This document shows positions 7,499-11,367 of a stretch of 11,367 nt of DNA, one piece after another. How positions within the stretch are numbered: position 1 is the stretch's first letter; each line of letters begins with the position of its first letter. The position numbers and the translations under genes were made by a program. The notes under the pieces are model-generated. The model made no database searches and was not told the origin of the DNA. It worked only from the letters and a program-made list of their open reading frames with translations. Origin of the DNA: Bacilli bacterium (GTDB lineage: Bacteria; Bacillota_I; Bacilli_A; RF39; UBA660); contig JAQVXV010000025.1 in NCBI GenBank assembly GCA_028708945.1, positions 1-11,367 of the forward strand, given 5' to 3'.

Positions 7499-8647
7499 CA
7501 TATAAATTAAAAATGAAATTAAAATAATCGACATAATAATACCATTTATTTGTTCACTTTTAGTAGTTTTATTTTTAACCCCAACTGCCATTGAAATTAA
7601 AATACCACCTATTAAACCACCAATGTGTGCCCCATTACCAATTCCTGGTATAATAAATCCAAGTATTAAATTAAAGATTATTAGAGGCAATATTTGAGTT
7701 CTTAAAACACTTCCTAGATATGCTCGATAATGATAACCAAAATATAATAAAGATCCAAAAAGTCCAAATATAGCTCCACTAGCACCAACAGCAACTGTCG
7801 TATCGTTTAAAAACAATAAAGCCAGCAAATTACCTATTATAGCACTTAAAAGATAAACAATTAGATATTTTGTTTTTCCATAAAAACTTTCTAATTGACT
7901 CCCTATTGTATAAAGAACATAACAATTGAAAAATATATGGAGTAAATCAACATGTAGAAATGCACTTGTAAGAATTCTATAATATTCTGTTCCCATATTA
8001 CTGCTAGAAATTAGACCTCCAAAAGAACCTAAAAAAGGTGCACTTATTTCAAAAAAATCTCCATTTAACATAAAACAGATCAAATAAGCTATTATATTTA
8101 TAGCTATTAAAAAAATTGTTGTAACTGGTTTTTTCTTTTTAAAAACATCTTCAACCATTAAAGCATCGCTTTCCCCTTTCTTATTGATCTCAGTAGTTAA
8201 CTTAATAAATAAATCAATACCATTTTCCGAAAATATTGTCTTTTTGATTATATCCGGAAAATTTTTATTTATAGTTTCATTTTTATGTAAACTATCAATA
8301 CTATCAGCATGAATAATTTCGATTTGATCGTTATTAAAATTACTTATATTGACGTTTTCTCCTAAATTCACAAAGATATTTAATATATTCATATTAACAG
8401 AAAGAGTCTTTCTTTTAATTTTTTTTAATATCTGTTTTGTTTTAAATATATCAAAATTGAATTGATCATCATTATGAATGTAATTTGAACTAATACGAAC
8501 TATTTTATAATCACCTGATAATTTTTCTAACCATATTTCGTTTTTGGCACCTTGTAAAATTATTGGATTATAACCTTTTTCAATAATAAAATAATGTAAT
8601 AATTTTATTGTTAATTCATCTATTTTAGTAAAACTAATATTTTCCAT
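7484..8647 (-). CDS. Rhomboid family intramembrane serine protease with N-terminal soluble domain
   Basis: The 387 residues divide into a soluble N-terminal part (1-172) and a rhomboid domain with about seven membrane helices (175-387). The catalytic dyad is S290 in GASGAIFGLFG (288-298) and H341 in GNGAHIGGLIGG (337-348). HIFFN (237-241) supplies the usual oxyanion-hole residues H237 and N241, and YRILTSAFLH (223-232) is the conserved loop-helix region. The layout resembles Bacillus GluP (YqgP), which also has a cytosolic N-terminal domain, but the C-terminal TPR repeats of GluP are absent here. The N-terminal part alternates beta and helical stretches, and I do not recognise its family. The start ATG has AAGGAGG upstream. 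It follows rluD by 20 bases and is last in the lspA operon. The substrate is unknown. Confidence 0.9.
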   Translation of the reverse strand: MENISFTKIDELTIKLLHYFIIEKGYNPIILQGAKNEIWLEKLSGDYKIVRISSNYIHNDDQFNFDIFKTKQILKKIKRKTLSVNMNILNIFVNLGENVNISNFNNDQIEIIHADSIDSLHKNETINKNFPDIIKKTIFSENGIDLFIKLTTEINKKGESDALMVEDVFKKKKPVTTIFLIAINIIAYLICFMLNGDFFEISAPFLGSFGGLISSSNMGTEYYRILTSAFLHVDLLHIFFNCYVLYTIGSQLESFYGKTKYLIVYLLSAIIGNLLALLFLNDTTVAVGASGAIFGLFGSLLYFGYHYRAYLGSVLRTQILPLIIFNLILGFIIPGIGNGAHIGGLIGGILISMAVGVKNKTTKSEQINGIIMSIILISFLIYMGFLK

Positions 8648-8667
8648 ATAAACCTCCTTATGTAAAT

Positions 8668-9555
8668 TTACAAGCTTTTTACATATTGTAAAATATTATT
8701 AAAACACTCTGGTATATCACTATTAAAATGTACTTCTTTTAATGTTTTTGGATGAATAAATCCAAGTTCTTTAGCATGAAGGCACTGACCACTATCATCA
8801 ATTGTTTTTCTTCTTCCATAAATAGGATCATTTACAATAGGATAACCAATATAATTCATATGAACTCTTATTTGATGAGTTCGGCCTGTCTCTAAGTTTA
8901 ATTCAATTAAAGTTGCTTCATTGTATCTTTCTAATACCTTAAAATGCGTTATAGAGGGCTTGCCATCTTCGATAACAGCCATTTTTTTGCGATTTTTTTT
9001 ATCTCTTCCAATTGGAGCATCAATAGTTCCACTATCGTTTTTAATAATTCCCCAAACTAACGCCCAATAACGACGATGAACTGTATGCTTTTTTAATTGT
9101 TCAGTTAAAGATTCATATGATTCTCTATTTTTAGCAACAACTAATAAACCAGTTGTATATGCATCGATTCGATGGACAATACCAGGTCTTATTTTATCTT
9201 CGCTTAATTCATCAGCGTAATACATTAGACCATTTACTAAAGTATTTTCTGTATTTCCGATTGAAGGATGAACCACTACTCCATTTTTTTTATTGATAAC
9301 AATTATATCATCATCTTCATAAACAATATCTAAATCCATTTTTTCTGGTTCAATAGTAATAGTTTCTTCTTTATAATTAAATAATATAACATCATTTTCT
9401 TTAACAATGTAGCTACTTTTAGTTACATTACCATTGACTAATACATCTTTTTCTCTAATGCTTTTTTGAACTTTACTGCGACTAATGCCACTTTTTTCCA
9501 TTAAAAAATTATCTAATCTTTTACTTTTATCATTATTACTTACTTGATAATTCAT
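8668..9555 (-). CDS. rluD: RluD-type 23S rRNA pseudouridine synthase
   Basis: This enzyme converts uridines in RNA to pseudouridine. The RluD subfamily acts on 23S rRNA helix 69 in other bacteria, but the exact target here is inferred. At 295 residues it is of usual size. Residues about 12-65 form an S4 RNA-binding domain (SKRLDNFLME start, VLVNG at 38-42). The catalytic Asp is D131 in HRIDAYTTGLLVVAK (128-142). Further family marks are IDAPIGRDKKNRKKMAV (178-194) and ETGRTHQIRVHM (222-233). The start ATG lies inside the 3' end of lspA (20-base overlap), with AAAAGGAG in that gene as ribosome site. The lspA-rluD order is widespread in Firmicutes. Confidence 0.94.
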   Translation of the reverse strand: MNYQVSNNDKSKRLDNFLMEKSGISRSKVQKSIREKDVLVNGNVTKSSYIVKENDVILFNYKEETITIEPEKMDLDIVYEDDDIIVINKKNGVVVHPSIGNTENTLVNGLMYYADELSEDKIRPGIVHRIDAYTTGLLVVAKNRESYESLTEQLKKHTVHRRYWALVWGIIKNDSGTIDAPIGRDKKNRKKMAVIEDGKPSITHFKVLERYNEATLIELNLETGRTHQIRVHMNYIGYPIVNDPIYGRRKTIDDSGQCLHAKELGFIHPKTLKEVHFNSDIPECFNNILQYVKSL

Positions 9556-10006
9556 TTTTTTCTCCTTTTAACATTTTAAGTATTATTATAGCACTTGATA
9601 ATACTATACATATATCTGCAAAATTAAATATTGGAAAATAATATTTATAAAATACTAATCCGATATAATCTATAACATATCCTAAAGCAATACGATCTAT
9701 GAAATTACCTAATATACCACCTATTAATAAGGCATATAAAATAGTTTCATGTTTTTCTAAATCCTTTTTCTTTATAAAAGAAAAATAGATGAAAAATAAT
9801 GCTAAAATTGTTATTAATATTAAAATATCTACTTTACCACTAAAAATACTCCAAGCAGCACCAGTATTTTTAACAAAAGTGAAATAAAGAAATTTTTCAA
9901 TTATAAAAATATAGTTGTTTTCACTAAAACTATTAATTATCATATATTTTATTATTTGATCAATTAATATAAATATTATTGTCAATATTAATAATTTCTT
10001 TTTCAT
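9536..10006 (-). CDS. lspA: Lipoprotein signal peptidase (signal peptidase II)
   Basis: This membrane aspartyl protease cuts signal peptides from diacylated prolipoproteins before the lipobox cysteine. The 156 residues contain four hydrophobic spans (about 5-23, 58-78, 88-104, 130-145). Conserved marks are D16-Q17 in the first span, NTGAAWSIF (47-55), GNFIDR (100-105) with catalytic D104, and FNFADI (127-132) with catalytic D131. I place the start at the ATG 10006-10004, which has AAAGGTGA just upstream. An in-frame ATG at 10045 lies inside the terminator of the previous gene and before the promoter, so it is unlikely. It is first in an operon with rluD and the rhomboid gene. Confidence 0.95.
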   Translation of the reverse strand: MKKKLLILTIIFILIDQIIKYMIINSFSENNYIFIIEKFLYFTFVKNTGAAWSIFSGKVDILILITILALFFIYFSFIKKKDLEKHETILYALLIGGILGNFIDRIALGYVIDYIGLVFYKYYFPIFNFADICIVLSSAIIILKMLKGEKNELSSK

Positions 10007-10022
10007 CTTTTCACCTTTATAT

Positions 10023-10051
10023 ATTATAACAAAAAAATAACACATTTTAAA
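10023..10051 (-). promoter_or_regulatory. Promoter of the lspA-rluD-rhomboid operon
   Basis: TATAAT (10028-10023) lies 17 bases from a weak -35, TTTAAA (10051-10046), which falls in the loop of the upstream terminator. The -10 is just 5 bases before the AAAGGTGA ribosome site of lspA, so the leader would be near 12 bases long. The -10 is convincing, the -35 less so. Confidence 0.5.
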
Positions 10052-10062
10052 GTGCTATTTTT
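10031..10062 (-). terminator. Intrinsic terminator of the surface protein gene, overlapping its stop codon
   Basis: The arms 10033-10043 and 10052-10062 form an 11-bp stem (one G-U pair) with an 8-base loop, and the minus-strand transcript has seven consecutive U at 10037-10031. The TAG stop (10057-10055) is within the 5' arm, so the hairpin begins in the last codons of the gene. Confidence 0.72.
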
Positions 10063-11367
10063 CTTGAATTGTAAGTTCAATTCTTAATCTTATGTTATTA
10101 TTTCTAGATAATCTTGCTTCATAAGTAATACCATCTTTTTCATAAGTTGAAACAGCATCTATATTTTGCCATAAATAATCGTATATTTCACCAAAATCGT
10201 CATGATTAGTTGTTTTAGTATTAATATATAGTGCATATTTGCCAGGGCTTAAAGAACTTATATCAATACTATTTTCGTACCATGCTTTAGTTTTTACAAA
10301 ACCATCTGATTCTGCAAAAGAAACGGTGTAAGGACCATTATTAATATAGCCTAAATTTTTACTTATTCTTGCAAAAGTAGCAATATTTTCAAAAACTAAA
10401 TTTCTTACAACTGTTGCATTTTTTCCATAATCAGCACCATATGAATGAGATGTACCTTTAATATTTAAAATATTATTAGTTAATCCAATTGAATATAATT
10501 GATTAAATAAATTATATAATTTGTTATTCTCATTGTATGATAATAAGCCTTCACTTCTTACAAATAATTCAATCGGAATTCCTCTTGCACCGTAATTATT
10601 TCTTAAATAATAACCTTTATTACCTTCTTTAAACTTTCCAATTAATGATGTATTAAAGAAAGGATTAGAAATTTTAATTTTAGACTCAGTATTTCCAGTT
10701 CTTCCTCTTACATAAAGTGTATAATCACCATCTGGAAGTATTCCAATATCAGCACTTAATTTAAACCATGATTTATTATTTCCAATAGAATTAAATGGAA
10801 TATTAGATAACCAGCGTTCTAATTTAATAATTGTTAAATTACCATTATATTGGTTTTCAAACACTATTTCGTATATTATATTTGTACTATCTTTAATAGT
10901 TATACCATCAATATTTAAAAATCCTTCAATGTCTAGTTTTTTACTATTAGTGTTAAATTTTAATTTTTCAACATTTAGATAACCACCTTTTGATATATAA
11001 TCAATTTCTTCAACAGTTACATTTACAATTAAAGAAGTTTCTTGATTATCTAAATCAGTTACATAATACGTTAAGGTATAACTTCCGGGTTTAGTTAGGT
11101 CTACTAATGAACTATCATAAGTAATTCTACTATTTATATCGCCATCTTCCTTATCAGTTGCTGTAACATTTTTCTTATAATCGATGATACTATTTTGTTT
11201 TACATTAATATTTGAAGCTTTGATAGTTGGATATTCGTTATTAATAACTGTTACTGTTCTAACATAAGTTTCTGCTTTATTTAATAATGGATCAGTAACA
11301 TCATAATATATTTTGTAAATACCAGTTGTTTTAATCATGTTTTCTAAAGTAACTTCAACATCGGTAT
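10055..11367 (-). CDS. C-terminal part of a large surface/secreted protein with Ig-like (DUF5011-type) domain and tandem C-terminal domains
   Basis: The frame is open to the right edge: before the ATG at 11338 it continues upstream as TDVEVTLEN. The gene is therefore cut, and that ATG is an internal Met. In residues numbered from that Met, 1-33 is the end of one Ig-like domain (GIYKIYYDVTD), and 37-111 is a DUF5011-like domain (NVTATDKEDGDI at 57-68, GSYTLTYYVTD at 85-95). Two larger beta-rich domains follow, at about 120-225 and 280-378, that resemble each other: EIVFEN / NLVFEN, SWFKL / AWYEN, GDYTLYV / GKYALYI. No LPxTG, transmembrane tail or choline/LysM repeat is seen; the protein ends RLRIELTIQEK. 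Export and cell-surface location are inferred from domain type, because the N-terminus is outside the window. Adhesion, or wall-polymer binding or enzyme accessory roles, are possible. I do not recognise the specific family. Confidence 0.78.
   Translation of the reverse strand, partial: TDVEVTLENMIKTTGIYKIYYDVTDPLLNKAETYVRTVTVINNEYPTIKASNINVKQNSIIDYKKNVTATDKEDGDINSRITYDSSLVDLTKPGSYTLTYYVTDLDNQETSLIVNVTVEEIDYISKGGYLNVEKLKFNTNSKKLDIEGFLNIDGITIKDSTNIIYEIVFENQYNGNLTIIKLERWLSNIPFNSIGNNKSWFKLSADIGILPDGDYTLYVRGRTGNTESKIKISNPFFNTSLIGKFKEGNKGYYLRNNYGARGIPIELFVRSEGLLSYNENNKLYNLFNQLYSIGLTNNILNIKGTSHSYGADYGKNATVVRNLVFENIATFARISKNLGYINNGPYTVSFAESDGFVKTKAWYENSIDISSLSPGKYALYINTKTTNHDDFGEIYDYLWQNIDAVSTYEKDGITYEARLSRNNNIRLRIELTIQEK

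Noticed and set aside
8648..8690. Inverted repeats TGTAAATTTACA and TTTAC-AATAT-GTAAA between rluD and the rhomboid gene
   Set aside because: They are AT-only and lack a U-tract, and the AAGGAGG site of the rhomboid gene follows at once. No terminator is supported.
10007..10045. ATG at 10045 for lspA, adding 13 residues
   Set aside because: It is inside the upstream terminator and before the -10 box, with no ribosome site. The ATG at 10006 has AAAGGTGA.
11336..11338. ATG at 11338 as the start of the surface protein
   Set aside because: The frame is open beyond it to the window edge, the upstream residues continue an Ig-like domain, and there is no signal peptide after it. It is an internal Met.

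Overview
The window is AT-rich DNA from a low-GC, Gram-positive-type bacterium of the Bacilli class. The signs are strong AGGAGG-like Shine-Dalgarno sites, Bacillus-type LexA boxes, and the gene order lexA | small membrane peptide - tkt - yneF seen in Bacillus and Staphylococcus. It uses the standard code: TGA is a stop for two genes here, tgt and the amidotransferase. It makes a peptidoglycan wall (MurF) and lipoproteins (LspA). Many genes are shorter than usual and are packed with 4-20 base overlaps, so a streamlined, uncultured gut-type Bacilli lineage is a reasonable guess, but the sequence does not prove it.

Layout from right to left, since all genes but lexA are on the minus strand. (1) 10055-11367: the C-terminal part of a large secreted or surface protein with Ig-like repeats, ending in a terminator. 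(2) lspA - rluD - rhomboid protease, an operon with its own promoter, ending in a terminator that faces lexA. (3) lexA on the plus strand at 6845-7462. (4) The 338-base lexA/tkt gap (6507-6844), which holds two LexA boxes, two divergent promoters and an unlisted 48-codon gene (6566-6712) for a single-pass membrane peptide. (5) tkt, then yneF, each followed by a terminator. (6) A class I glutamine-amidotransferase-like hydrolase overlapping murF, with a terminator. (7) tgt - apbE - a NusG_II-domain protein, chained by overlaps and running off the left edge.

The most notable system is the SOS module. One LexA box fills the spacer of the promoter for the 48-residue peptide, and the other covers the -35 of lexA. 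The peptide sits where Bacillus has yneA and Staphylococcus has sosA, but it is much smaller and has no LysM domain. It is a good candidate for a minimal SOS-induced cell-division inhibitor.

A second pattern is that six transcription-unit ends (surface protein, rhomboid, lexA, tkt, yneF, murF) have terminator-like hairpins that contain the stop codon itself. This leaves almost no 3' UTR and implies that RNA polymerase runs ahead of the ribosome.
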